A stretch of DNA of 64,000 nt from Bidens hawaiensis (GCA_021521415.1 JAIQDT010005497.1:62001-126000); one strand, 5' to 3'; shown: positions 12,028 through 24,532, counted from the stretch's first letter. Program-made: numbers and translations. Notes: generated by a model not told the origin, from the sequence alone.

Positions 12028-13456
12028 TTTTATTTGTTTTAAACTTCTCTTTTATCCTGAATATTTGTGTGGCCCTATTGTGTAATATGCTCTAAACAAA
12101 CAAAAAATGATTTAAACAGTTTGGGTATAAAATCCCTGCATCAACGGACATGATGGTGCGGTTACAGTCTTTTAGAAACATTTAACTATATGATGAGAGT
12201 ATAGTAGTATGGCATTGGCTTATAAAAACAACTGATGAAAGGTTTGTTCACAAATACATGATCTTAGTTGATTAATAATTAAGAAAATGTCAATACAAAT
12301 ACACAAAAAAATCTAGCATAAATTTGGTACAAAAAATTCAGCACAAAAGACGTATTAAAAGTGTGTATCCACAAATGATTTAGTACAAAAATATTAAACA
12401 AAAAAAATATAGTACAAAAGTGTTGTATATTATAGAAAAAAACATTTTTTTTTGTTTTTATTTTGTTGTTATTTTTATATAGCCAGAACCTAAATCAATG
12501 ATTAAAAAAAATCCTCGATTTATGGTGCATTATTATTTTAAATAATGTCGTATGAAAAAGTTATAAGCGGTTGAAAAAATAACGAAAGTAGTCATCCTTA
12601 GATAATGTTTCATGCTTAAAATTGTTATGATATTGATTTGTTTATGTGATTTTAACAATTTGGAGATTGTGTTGTTTTGGTTAATGTTGAGAGCCGTCAA
12701 ATTGAAAGTCGGAAACGTGAATGGAAAAGTTCAGACTAACCTTTATAAGTTACGGTTCCTTAAAAAACATATATTTTTGGGCATTTTGGTTCTGTTTAAA
12801 GTTATTTTTTATATACAATTTTTTACAAAAAATAAAAATAATCATGCCCTTATCAAGGCCATGCCCTATACACCGGTCGAGCATTGTTTGGGATCGAAGA
12901 TGGCTCTGAGTTTGACAACAAACATGTAGATTTATGTGGCCTGACTGCTATTAACGATTTCGTTTTTTCAATTATGTACTTCAACAGTTCAGTTTAGTAT
13001 TTAACCATTACTAATGGTTTGGCTTACAGGTTACCCCAAAACTCGTAAAAGAAATCTATAAATAAAATTAATAATACTTTTAAAACCGAAAAAAAAATAT
13101 ATGATAATTGTTAACAGTTAATTTATAAATAAAATAATTTAAAAAGGTTCAAGTTAAATAATTGAGTTTATAAAATAAAAGTGGTGAAGAAAAACAAAAG
13201 GAAAGAGAAGTAAGGTAAATAGTATAAAAAACAAAAAATAAAATAAAATAAAAGAGTGTAATTTTTCAAACTATTAATGGGCCTGCTCCATAATTTGTAA
13301 TTTTGCTATAAATTAAGATAGAAAAGAGAAAATCAAAATCAGTCATATTAACAAAGTAGTCCGCCGAAAATAATTTGATCGAACACGTTCTTTGTTTCAA
13401 GGTTAGAATTAATCATATGTTTTCATCAACTGCTTGCTTATGTAGAATATACAACG

Positions 13457-13507
<51 letters not shown>

Positions 13508-13708
13508 GTTAACTTAACTAGATACCTAGGTTTGCGAATCTAGGTTTTGTAACAAGATTACTGCAATACATGCAAACTATGTGTTATATTGTGTGACACT
13601 TATTCAAGAATCAAGTATTAATTACCTTTGTAAATTGAACTATTTTAAATCTCTTATAACATTATGTGCTTTGTGTTTTTGATCAATATCTTTCTTCTTG
13701 TTAGAATA
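12028..13708. other. Spacer between F-box copies, with a TTA microsatellite
   Basis: AT-rich sequence with no recognisable exon apart from possible 5' UTR of the third copy. A (TTA)n run of about 50 bp lies at 13458-13507. The bases just before the ATG (cttgttag then aata) match those of copy 2 and suggest a 5' UTR intron acceptor. Confidence 0.55.
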
Positions 13709-15061
13709 ATGGAGGGGACACATATAGCACCCAAGCTTGCACCACAAGATTTCATTAGCATCATGCCTGATAACATGCTAACCAATATTCTGGATCGGTT
13801 GCCATTACAAGATGCTGTGAGGACCAGTATCTTGGCGAGAAACTGAAGGATTGGGCTATGATTAGCCACCTCGTATTTGATGAGGCATTCTTTGAGTATT
13901 TATCAAAAGAAGAAGAAAATAAAAATAATTATGGGAGAATTATAAGTAGGCTTCTTCTACTTCATCTTGGAGATGCCATTGCAAAGTTTGTCTTCTCCAT
14001 AGATAAATACAATTTCTCCAAATCGGATGTTGAAGATATTAATTACTGGATTTTGTTCTTATCGAGAAAAAGAATAAAGGATCTCACTCTTAAAAATTGG
14101 TCTAGCACATTAGTGAAGTTGCCTACCCATTTTTTCTCGTGTTTAGAGTTAAAACATTTGACACTCTAATTGTTGTTTCAATCTTCCATCTACTTTTAAT
14201 GGTTTTCCAAACCTACTGAGCTTAGAGTTGCGTGGAGAAAACACTGAAATAGGGGAGTTTATTACTCGGTGTCCCTTACTCGAGACTTTGAAAGTTGATT
14301 ATATTATTTATGCAAGGATAGTAAAACTAGTTGAGATTGCAAAACTTCACAATCTGAAAATATTATCTTTATCATTGCGTAAACCTGACACTATGATGGA
14401 TGATCATAGTTATAATACAACTTTTGAGTTTCTAGCTTCTCTTCCAATACTTCAAGAGCTTGAGTTGAACTTTTGTGGTTGCAAGGTAATTTACAATGCA
14501 AAACCGTGTCTTCGAAGTTTAACCTTTTTTTTCTTAATCTGATAACATTCTTTTCTTGTAGTTTATAAAGCGTGTTATTAACAAGAGGTTCGGTATCGCC
14601 TTTCCAAGCCTCAAGGCCCTTAAATTATTAAACATATGCTTAGACGATCGTATAAAGTTAACATGTGCTTTTGATTTGATTAGCATCTGCCCGAATCTAC
14701 AGATTTTTGAAATCACGGCAAGTAACGGGGTATGTATCCTATATACGGCTCATCTTATAATTCATATATAGTTAATTTTGTATTTGAATACTGGTTATTC
14801 TTTCAGTATGCTCGCCCATGTCCACCAGTAGGCTACAATTCAACGGAGCAGCTGCAGCTTCGAAGTGTGATGTTTGAATATTCGAGAGGTTCAGAGAATG
14901 AATTATGGTTGTTAAACTATTTACTTGCATGTTCCCCTTTCTTAAAAAGGATTGTTATTCGCCCTCGCACTGACATTACGTTTTATGAAAAGTCGAAGTT
15001 TGCCAATAAGGTGCGGAACCTATATCAAGCTTCCCCTGTAGTTGATATCCATCTTTCCTAA
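13709..15061 (+). pseudogene. F-box/FBD/LRR gene copy 3, multiply disrupted
   Basis: Exon 1 (13709-14485) is broken three times relative to its neighbours. A Trp codon in the F-box is TGA (13844-13846), about 4 bases are missing just after it (13847-13857), and about 2 bases are missing near 14165. The residual frames still read IMPDNMLTNILDRLPLQDA, then FDEAFFEYLS, then ITRCPLLETLKV. Exon 2 (14562-14729, 168 bp) and exon 3 (14807-15061) are intact, with good splice sites, and encode the FBD region (SENELWLLNYLLACSPFLK). No long protein can be made from the F-box start. It is older or less constrained than copy 2. Confidence 0.86.
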
Positions 15062-15762
15062 TTTTAGTTGTTTTAAACTTGCCTTTTATTTCCTTCATAT
15101 TTATATTAAGGTGACATTTTGCTTCTTACTTTGGAATATAAGATTGTTATTACAATCATGGAATGCAGAACATTGTATAAATTTGTTACTTATGTGGTGA
15201 TGCCTTGAGTTATCTAAGTGAAACTTGTTTTTTTAATTATGCTATTTCCTTTACAATTGCACTTAGTTTATGGGTATTGATTATGCATAATCATAAGTAA
15301 TTAAGTTAACATTATCATGTGCATATTTTAATTCCACACACACTTTATGAGCTTTGAATGTGTTTTACTTGATGTTCTTTATGCTCATGATAAAGTTAGA
15401 ATATGGGCTCGATCGATATGGATTGCTATTTAGTCGCGCACATAGCTTAAGGGACGAGCTTTAACCCAAATCCGGCTATTTTAAGTAGAAATCTTGTAAA
15501 TATCTCAAGAGTTTTGATGTAACAAAATCTTTTCAAATCCGGTCATAAATGTAGCTTGTTTACACCGATCATTTCTCAAATTCAGCCGTGCATGTAGCCT
15601 TACTATAATTCTACTTCTTTATTCATCTTGTTATTAGCAATGTGGTCCATTTTGAGTCGCACACAACACATCGGTGTATTCGGCCCCTGAAGGCTATTCG
15701 AAAAAAACTTGGTAAAGTGAAGACTGAATATAACCTTTACATAAGAAAAACAGTACTATTAT

Positions 15763-16100
15763 CACTACTAGAAAAAGAGATGTTTTTCTACAACCGAATT
15801 GTAGGAAATTTGTTGGAAAAATTCAGTTTCTAACAATTTTCTAACAAAAAAGTTGTTGGAAAAACACATGCTTGAAGATCGTTTTCAACCGTTTTCCAAC
15901 AACTTTTCTTACAAAATTGCTACAAAAACATGTGGTTGTAAACTTTCTACAACTTTCCTACAAAAACTATTCATAATTTTTATTAGATAATATTGTAGCA
16001 AAGTTTTAGCTTATTTTTTTGTTGGAAATCTGTTGGAACTACTTGTCGTAGGAAATTTGTAGGAAGTTTTTGTGAGAAAATGACTAGTTTTCTAGTAGTG
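15763..16100. mobile_element. CACTA-type MITE, 338 bp
   Basis: The termini are CACTACTAGAAAA and the inverted TTTTCTAGTAGTG, flanked by a 3-bp TAT duplication (15760-15762 and 16101-16103). These are hallmarks of the CACTA (En/Spm) superfamily. The interior is made of partly self-complementary blocks (ttgtaggaaa, ttgttggaa, ttctaacaa). No transposase is encoded. Confidence 0.85.
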
Positions 16101-18354
16101 TATAATAAATCTTGTCATCAAGAATATACATAACTAGTTTTATACCTGTCAACTGTTTAACGTACCACATAACTAGTTTTATATCTGTAATCATGTAATG
16201 AATCGTCGCATTTGAGTTTTTACCATATTTTCTAACTTTTTAATGAATGAGAAAAGTAGAGATGTATACTGATTCATAGTATATGGAATATTTTTTTGTT
16301 CAAGTTATACACAACATAATGATTTTGTTGATGCAATATTACACCAATAAATTTTTATCTCTCTTTTTATATTCTCAAAAGGAAAAAAATTGTCTAGGTA
16401 GCTTTCTATGTACCCAAGGGCTTATAGGCCATCAATGGGTATATACATTTTTCAAAGCGTTTGGAACAGCCCACCCCGAGTAAACCTTACTAACACGGGA
16501 TGTCAAATATCCATACTGATTTTTGTCTGACTCAAAACACCAAGGAGGGATCTTACATTATCACACGAAAATTGTGTTTTAAACAAAACTTACATCGAGC
16601 GTAGATAAAGATAAGGGTGTCACAACAGTATATTCAGACTTTATAAAACACCATATTTTAAAGCTGATTAGAGGCGGTTAGGATTATGTCATCCACATAA
16701 AGAAGCAAATAAGGGACGTGATTCTCGTGGCAGTATACAAAGAGTGACGTACAAGCTGATACGAAAATTATGGGATTCGGTAAAAGTTGATAAACGATTA
16801 TACCACACACGTTGTACATAAACACTTCTCACGTCACCCTTTGACTACGGGAGTCTTTGTCATCATGTTCAAATACAATGATTCGCTTCTTCGAAGACTT
16901 GTCACTCATCAACTATATATTGGCATTTCTCTCCAAGACCTATTTGAACCCTCTCTTAGATACTTCGACATGTTTTTCACGAGATGTGCTAAAAGCTACC
17001 TTGAGACAAAATCATCACGAGAAATTTCTAAAACCGAGTCTAAAACAAGACATTGCCACGAGAGTTATTTTAATTTGATTTTAAATTCTAGTTTTGTATC
17101 AACTTAGAGATTTTGTATACATTTCCAGATTTAGTATTAATTTTTAGATTTTGTATTAATTTTCTTTCCTGATTTTTTTTTAAATTTCAACATATAATTA
17201 TATTTAATTGTTTTTATAGGAATTTAATTACCAACGGGTAAGTCTATCGGTAATATCTTAAAGTTTTCCTTGGTAAACCATCAGTAATAGTGTATACTCC
17301 ACTAGACTCTTGTAGGCAGGGGAGGCCTTGAGGGTGGGCAATGTGGGCGCTCGTCTAGGGCATGTGTTTTTGGGAGGCACGAAAATTTTGAAAAATTCAT
17401 ATATAATATACATATTTATAATGCCTGAACACTTTATAATCTATTTGGTATGTCATAAACTCATTCCAATATCATTATTTTGCTAATTGTTATGTTTATT
17501 ATTATAACTTTAATCGTCGTTAAAAAAAATTAGTTTAAAGTATTTAGTTCGTTCAAGATTAAAGGGCATAATTTTCAGGCTCAGGCGGGGTACGTGAATT
17601 TTCAAGGACGACCCTGCAAGCAGGCACCAGAGAAAACTTGTCTAGTGTAAAAATAGATTGTCTGCCCAGAGAATAGTTATAGGTAATCTCTAGCAAATCT
17701 GTCCATTGTTAAACCCTCACTAATCACGCGGCAAACAATTTAACAGGCCCATATAACTAACATACCCTCATCAACGAATACTCGTCGGTAAGGACTTTCA
17801 ATGACGGAAGCGTCAACGTTACTCATTTGTTTAGTAGCGTGTTCTTTTATGTAAATGTGAAATAAAAACGTATTTAGCACTAGCTAGGAAGCCTTGTGAA
17901 AATTAGTAAAGTGGTGACGCGTATAACACAACTAAGTATTATTTTACATTCTAAAAGACTGTTGTTTTGCATGTTGTTTTGGGTAACACATGGTTTTAGT
18001 AGTGAGGAGGTTGTGACTTGTGAGGATCCCTTATGTTTCACTAAAAAACTAAAATTCCGCTGGTAACACGTCACGAAATTTAAATGCTTGTGAACTACAT
18101 GCGAAAACTCATTTGCTTATATTTCAGTTAGTAACATTCATGAGTTGGAATCTAAAGTTTGTTTCATGTTTTTTCTAGTATCACATGTTTTAGCAATCTT
18201 AGAGGTTCACTACATGTGATGAAGCCTTGTGAAACTAGTGATCCCATATGGTTCATTAATTTACAATTAACATGTAATTCATGATTTTGTGACATGATCC
18301 CCTAATATATATACTTAAACTTATGCTAATTAATTCATACTGGAAAAACAAAAG
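16101..18354. other. Intergenic region, no gene seen
   Basis: Only short open frames without family resemblance are present. A block near 17300-17600 (ggaggccttgagggtgggc through aggacgaccctgc) looks like a degenerate transposon fragment but its ends could not be placed. Confidence 0.5.
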
Positions 18355-18826
18355 ATGTCTCATTCAAGCTCTAGTAAGAAGCTACACCAGGCGAGAAACA
18401 AACCGCAGCCCAAGCTCCAAAATGACTCTGAATCAACACATGATGAAAAGCCTAAACCATCCACAATGGAACCAAAGACTGCCGATAAACGTAAATCTAT
18501 TGGGAAAATTAAGATGTCTGAGTCTTCAGAGAAAGTTGAAGATAAGCATTGTGTGCCAAAGCTCAAGATCTCGCTTACTAGAGAAGAGATTGAAGAAGAT
18601 TATTATGGTATGACCGGAAAAAGGCTTCCGAGGAACATGAAGAAGAGAGACAAGAATGTGCAGAAGGAACTTGATGTAAGCTTTTTACAAATAATTCACC
18701 ATGACATATATATTCCTTATATTTTTTTAACTTCTCAAGGTTCTTGTGCTATATGTGTAGGCTCTCTTTCCGGCGGTTAGATTGGAGGATCATGAGAAAA
18801 CTGATAATCTGCCGAAGCGGTTTTAG
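18355..18826 (+). CDS. Small DUF1639-like protein
   Basis: Two exons, 18355-18675 and 18761-18826, are joined by an 85-bp GT-AG intron in phase 0 and encode 128 residues. The N-terminal half is polar and low-complexity (Ser, Lys, Pro-rich). Residues about 69-112 read LKISLTREEIEEDYYGMTG, then a KKRDKNVQKELD stretch, then ALFPAV. This matches the pattern I know from plant DUF1639 proteins: a T/S-x-EEIEED motif, a basic patch, NVQKxLD, then LFP. The function of that family is not established. The protein is shorter than usual members and lacks the usual Trp-containing tail after LFP. A further splice signal right at the stop (TTTTA then gtaagt, with an acceptor at about 18981) suggests an exon junction that itself generates a stop. 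It could be a small functional paralog or a decayed copy. Confidence 0.55.
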
Positions 18827-19229
18827 TAAGTACCTATAGTACTCTCCTTGACGTCGGTTTCATCTTGATTTTCTATAATTAACAAATTTTGTCAAGAACT
18901 TGAAAAAAGTGGTTTTCAAATATTGAGAATATTTTTTCTATAAATCTTGCTAGCTAGCCAACAAATCTTTAGAATGTTGCAGGTTTAAAGAACGCAAATC
19001 GTGATCGGTGGTGGGAAAATGTAATAAAACATCTGTTATATATGTTGGATTGTAAGGTGTTTGTTTTAACTTTTGTTGTCGAATAAGAGGTTATATGACA
19101 AAATCACAACCTTAAGTTATGAATGCCTCATTGCCTCATGTCATTGTAGATGTAAACTTTTTTGGTTAAGGGTATGTCCGTATGCATTATCTATTTATAT
19201 ATCTTTTTCTTTTTTCATACTGACAATTG

Positions 19230-19895
19230 AATAATAAAATTAGTAAACTATAACTAATTCATAGTATAGGAAAATTTTTTGTTCAAGGTGTACACTAACA
19301 TAAATGTTTTATTTGTATTTTATTTTTTTACACTACCAAAAAGAAAAATAAATGTATAGCTCTCTATGTATCAAAAGGCTCGTAGTCAAGAAGTATCAAG
19401 GTATATACATAATGATCGTCCTACACAAGTGGTTGCGCGCGGTTGGTTATGTGATGAACAAAGCCAGGTTTGAATTTAGAAATAAGATTAGAGGGTGTGT
19501 GATTATGACTATGACAATGACTATAACTAATTCATAGTATAGGGAAATTTTTTGTAAAGTTAGTAAACTATAACTAATTGAATAATATAATTAGTAAACT
19601 ATAACTAATTCATACTGCAATTGAATAATAAAATTAGTAAACTATAACTAATTCATAGTATAGGGAAATTTTTTGTTGAAGGTGTACACTAACATAAAAT
19701 TTGTATTTGTATTTTATCTTTATACACTACCAAAACGAAAAATAAAAATAAATGTATAGCTCTGTACATACGAAAAGAGGCTCGTAATCTAGAAGTATCA
19801 AGGTATATACATAATGATCGTCCTACACAAGTGGTTGCGCACGGTTAGTTATGTGGTGAACAAAGCCAGGTTTGAATTTAGAAATAAGACTATGT
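19230..19895. repeat. Tandem duplication, about 400-bp period
   Basis: A block containing atagtatagg, then ggtgtacactaacataaa, tgtatagctct, agaagtatcaaggtatata and caaagccaggtttgaattta occurs at about 19256-19490 and again at 19650-19885. A few substitutions and a short attagtaaactataacta repeat lie between the copies. No protein is encoded by either copy. Confidence 0.75.
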
Positions 19896-20004
19896 GAATG
19901 TAAATAACTCAAATAAATAAATTAAAGCATGGGAATAAATTTATATTATTATTTTTTTCTTACTAGTTATTATTGATTGTTGATATTAACTATATAGGTT
20001 ATTT

Positions 20005-20582
20005 GAGTTAAGTGTCATTTTAGTACCTATGGTATGGTCAATTATGCAACTTTGGTATTTATTTTTTATTTTGTGCAAATTGCTACCCCAGTTTCAAAAA
20101 ACTTGCATTTTTAGTACTTTTTTTCTAACTCCGTTTATTTTTTCCGTTAAGTCAGAGATAATTTGGTAACTTCGTTATTTTCTTTGTTTTTTCCATTTCT
20201 TTTAAACGCTTATATGTTGTAAACGCCAAATCCACAATCATAACATTAAAATCCAAATCCTAAATCCCCAAACCCTTTCTCCATATCCATCATAGGGTTT
20301 GAGGTTTTACGATATTTTGGGATTTAGGATTTGGATTTTAATGTTTTGATTTGGGGATTTAGGGTTTATAAGCTATAAACGTTTAAAAGAAAAGAAAAAA
20401 ACAAAGAAAATAACGAAGTTACCAAATTATCCCTAATTTAACGGAAAAAATAGACGGGGTTATAAAAAAATACTAAAAATGCAAGTTTTTTGAAACTGGG
20501 GTAGCCATTTGCACAAAATAAAAAATATGTACTAAAGTTGCGTAGTTGATCAAACCACATGTACTAAAATGGCACTTAACTC
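20005..20582. mobile_element. Foldback element with arms of about 200 bp
   Basis: The left arm starts GAGTTAAGTGTCATTTTAG and the right arm ends as its near-complement (ctaaaatggcacttaactc). The arms match for about 200 bp, including ccccagtttcaaaaaact against its inverse and gataatttggtaacttcgtt against its inverse. No target duplication was identified, so the superfamily is unassigned; Mutator-like foldback is possible. No coding sequence. Confidence 0.75.
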
Positions 20583-20994
20583 TAACGATTATATACCTTC
20601 TATTTAAGAAAACAAAATCAAAAGAAAATATTTAATTCCACAAATAAACCGGTTAATTGAACCTTAAACAACTCCGACAAATATTTTTTTCTCATTCCTC
20701 GCCTTCTAGATACACCAAATTTTAACGAGACAAACGGCATGGAAAACTTTTTCTTTCCCTTTAGGCAACCGCGAATTTGTATATAACTCCGACAAATCCC
20801 AAATACAAGAGGAGCATATTTGCGGCACCTTACACTAGAGGCGGGCAGATAAACCGGTTAACCGAACCGACCGGAAAGTCAAACAGAAACCGAACCGGTT
20901 TGAAACGATTATGTATAAACCGGTTTGTAATTTTGCTCCACCAAAACCAGTTCCAAACCGAACCGAAACCGATTGTAACCTGGTCAAGAAACTG

Positions 20995-22931
20995 TGTGAC
21001 ATCTGCCCCGATCCGACCCGACCCAGGTACCCGTTTCTCTGACCCGATCTCTTTCTTTTGTGATTTAATATTTATTTATACTTATATTTTTCTTCTTAAT
21101 AATAATAATATATTTTTTTCCTTCCCGCCTCTCTCTCTCTTTCTTTCCGCCGTCCCGTCCCTCTTCTTCTCTCTTTCCGCCTTCTTTTCCCTCTTGTCGC
21201 CGTCCCGCCCTTAAGCCTTGAACCCCTCTTAACCTTTTTCTGTCCTTTGTTCCTTCCCGCCTAAGGTTGTCTGCGCAGCTCCAAGCGCCAGACCCCTTAC
21301 AAGAAAGCCTGCGTGAAGACCACCTGTTACTGCAATACGCGAGACGAACTGTCCCCGCAGCGCGCTAAGGATTTTAGTTCTTCCCGCGACGCGCTAAGGA
21401 ATATAGTTCTTCTCGCGACGCGCTTAGAATTGAAGTTCTTCCCGCGGCGTGCTTAGAAATATAGTTCTTTCCGCGGCGCGCAAATGTTGGTTCTGTCTGC
21501 CTTCGCGCTCGCGCACTCTTGACCTTCTCTGTCTGCCTTCGCCCTCGCGCGTGCGCTCGAAGCCTTCTCGCGCTGTCTTGTGTCCTTTCTGTTTTAACTT
21601 GCTTGTTTGCTTTTGATATCTTATCTTTTGTGCTGTTGACCTAACCTGTCTTATGTCTGAAAAGCCACTTTTGGCGCAGCATGCGCACCAACCCCATTGG
21701 TTGACAGAAAAAGTGACTGACATTATCTTTTGAGATCTGCTTTTCCATGCTTGACCAGTACCTTTATCTGACCCTCCCATGCCTGTTTACTGTTCCCTGT
21801 CAGCTTTATCTTGCCCCCTGCAGCTGCCATATCTTTTGCTTTTGGAATCTTTTACTTTTTGGAGATCTTTTCCCCTTTTATAGGGATTGTGTTCCCTAGG
21901 GTTTCTCTATAAATAATAATGTTATTTTCCTAACACTACACACACAAAGCACTTAATCTCTCCTGTTCTCTCTTGCTCTTTGCTTTCTCTGCCGTCCTCC
22001 TCTCTGCCTCCGTCTTCCTTCCTGTTCTGCCCTGCTTTTCCGGTAATATATATTATATATAATAATTTACTTATTAATTATGCTAACTTATAATCAAGAC
22101 TTAAAACAAATCATTAAAACAATAATCTTATTTATAGGTTAACTTGTGCTTGTTTAAAGTTGGTTCTTGCTTTATCTTACACCGCATCGTTTATCAAGTG
22201 AGTAATCTCGTACCTAATCCCTTTTTATTTTTAATGTTTTGGGATGTTCATGTGTTCGTACAAACTTGAGTCTTAAACTGGTTTATGAACTTTAGTCGCG
22301 CAGTATCCCATGTGTTGAGGACGTTTACTTGGCTGTTTATTTGTATGTGTGTATCATTAACCGCTTTGTTCGGCCTATTCCGAAGTTTTCATGGATCCAT
22401 TAGATGAACACGGGAGACCTATCGTTTACGGTTTTCTTTGTTTACACTTGCACAGATGTTTTCTTGTTTTTGTGCTCATTTGGGAGCACGGATTGAACTA
22501 TGAACTATGATCTATTTAGGCTTGATCACAATCTGATTACACCCTTGTTAAACACCAGACATACACGTGTTGCGCGCAGTGTTTATTGTTATCTATTATT
22601 ATCTATTAAACTTGATTTCTCACCAACACGCAAGTGTTTGACGTTTATTTTAACACATGTTCAGGTTTGCAGTAGCTGTTTTGGAGTTCGAGGACACGTA
22701 GAAAGTTTTCTTTATTTTGGACCTAGATTAAAATGTATCAAGACAAGTTATTGCTGTTTTATTATTATGATTTATAATATATTGATTTATGATGATTTAT
22801 GTTATCTTATGTTTACGTTGCGCGTGCGCGAATGAATATATTTATTAAATATTGACACCCAATAGTGTCACGAGTAATGAAACAATATGTGGCGCCCCGA
22901 TGTATAATCCGCCTTTGGTCGGGGTGTTACA
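20995..22931 (+). mobile_element. Solo LTR, 1.94 kb
   Basis: It begins TGTGACATCTGCC and ends GGGTGTTACA, with a perfect 5-bp target duplication AACTG at 20990-20994 and 22932-22936. No internal retrotransposon domain, primer-binding site or second LTR is present. This is therefore a solo LTR left by recombination between the two LTRs of a Ty3/gypsy-like element. A TATA-like ctataaataat at about 21905 followed by a C/T-rich leader suggests + orientation. The GC-rich half (21000-21900) contrasts with the AT-rich host DNA. The element landed in a ccggtt-rich low-complexity tract. Confidence 0.85.
21354..21482. repeat. 29-bp GC-rich tandem repeat inside the solo LTR
   Basis: Four consecutive 29-bp units of the form cccgcgacgcgctaaggaat followed by atagttctt, plus a partial fifth (tccgcggcgcgc), lie upstream of the TATA-like sequence. 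This is the usual place for enhancer-like repeats in the U3 part of an LTR. Confidence 0.85.
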
Positions 22932-23277
22932 AACTGGTTTCAACCTGAGCATAAACCGGTTTTGACAATTGTTGACCAAACGAACCGGTTCCAACCAAAA
23001 CCGAAACCATTAACTTCTTGTTTACTAGTTTTCACATATAATATCCAACTATGTTTATCCTGCTGATCATATCTAACAAGATTCTTGTTTACAGTTTTGT
23101 GCTAAGAGATAAAACTGTCATTATTAACTTATTATTATAGGAATCTCTTAATATCTTATTTTCTGTTTTTATTCACACACAAGCCTACATAACCATGTCC
23201 AAATTCATATCAACACCTCTTCGAATCCTCCGATAACAATAACCTTTTCATCGATCTGTCATAACGAAAACGTTTCA

Positions 23278-23580
23278 ATGGCTAAGGAAATGATCAAAGC
23301 TTCTGCCAGAATCTCGAACAACCATGAACACCACCACCGTCACCGTCAGTTAACCAGCTTGAAGCCCAAAGTTTACATTACTCACTCATCAAGCTTCAAG
23401 ACCCTTGTTCAAGAACTCACCGGGAACAATATCGTTTCAGCCATCTCTCCACCACCACACGAAGCTGACACCCGTGGCTCGTATATTAAACATGAAGACC
23501 GTCGTAACACTTCTGTCCTAGAAACCGGGATTCAGATTGATCTTCTTGATGTTGTTTCGTTTGCTAGTTTGTTTGATTAA
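23278..23580 (+). CDS. VQ-motif protein, small single-exon
   Basis: Encodes 100 residues without introns, typical of VQ genes. The VQ motif FKTLVQELTG is at residues 40-49 (F40, V44, Q45, L47, T48, G49 all present). VQ proteins are nuclear or plastid regulatory partners that bind WRKY transcription factors through this motif and act in defence, growth and stress signalling. The His-rich stretch at residues 16-22 and the C-terminal LLDVVSFASLFD are seen but of unknown role. The short size fits the VQ1/VQ10-like subgroup, whose members bind group I and IIc WRKYs; that subgroup placement is inference. The first ATG of the frame is used. Confidence 0.85.
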   Translation: MAKEMIKASARISNNHEHHHRHRQLTSLKPKVYITHSSSFKTLVQELTGNNIVSAISPPPHEADTRGSYIKHEDRRNTSVLETGIQIDLLDVVSFASLFD

Positions 23581-24532
23581 CCAAATGTTTTCAAGATCGT
23601 GTATATATCCGTTACAATCTTCCATTGTATGACTATGATCGTGTATATATATGCGTTGTAAAAGGAATTTAAATATGAGTATGAGATTCTTATTGTAATA
23701 TACTAAACTAGTTTTTCTACCCGGCACGTTGAGCTGGGGCAGCTGACAAAACCCCAGCGTTGAAACCCGGGAGTTGGTAAAATCCGAGCGTTACCACGAT
23801 GAGTCGACACGAATTCGGTCGGTACCGGCTGCGTTCGTTACAATATATATTAATTTGAGGGTTAAAAATCCCAAAAATCATTCGTCAAATTAACATATTA
23901 AAACTTTAACATATAAGAAAACAAAGTATTTAAGACGATGTTTATTTGGTTGGCAAACCCAGGCAGTGGTAAAACCCAAGCGTTGTCAATCCCGAGCATT
24001 GAGGTGGTAACTTGACACGAATTCGGTCGGTTTTGATGACGTACCTTACGGTACCGGAACTAAATAACGGAAAATATATATAACTTGAGGTGAGCCCGGG
24101 GGGGGGAGGGGGGTTGGTTAGTAGAGTTGTCGGTTATGGGCTTTAAATAATGCTGCGAGATTGCACGAACTCGGTTGGTTCCTTTTAGATTTGTTATAGC
24201 CTCAAAACTAAAACAAAAAAAAAAACAGTTTTCATTACGTTTATTATGGTAACTGAACTAAAAATGGTCGCCGACCAATACGGTGCCGCCAAGTGACCTA
24301 ATATGTCAATTGCGGCACCAAACTTGTTAATTGTATATAGTAATAATATTTAGGTGACATCCACATACCAAAATCAACTAAACATGAAACAAACCGCAAT
24401 AAAAAACGAGCATTTCAAAATATCATAATAAAGGAAGCCCGAGTACGAAGTATTTACATGAACTCAATACGAAGAAAGATAAACGAGTAACGTGAGTTCT
24501 TGGTACCTCTCTTAATTAGGAGTATGAAATCC
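23581..24532. other. VQ/WDR26 intergenic region with diverged direct repeats
   Basis: Three diverged copies of a module containing aaaacccaagcgtt and gacacgaattcggtcggt are seen at about 23715-23830, 23950-24035 and, weakly, 24110-24180. A G-rich run (cccgggggggggaggggg) lies at about 24097-24113. The region separates the convergent VQ gene and WDR26-like gene, so it holds both 3' ends. No coding sequence seen. Confidence 0.55.

Noticed and set aside
16787..17107. Two overlapping + strand open frames as a possible gene
   Set aside because: Composition and motifs match no family, no splice or start context supports them, and both frames are open by chance.
22500..22835. 111-residue open frame
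   Set aside because: It lies inside the solo LTR and has no recognisable domain.
20995..22931. Idea that this is a complete short LTR element or TRIM
   Set aside because: There is no second LTR, PBS or internal region between the target duplications; a solo LTR explains everything.
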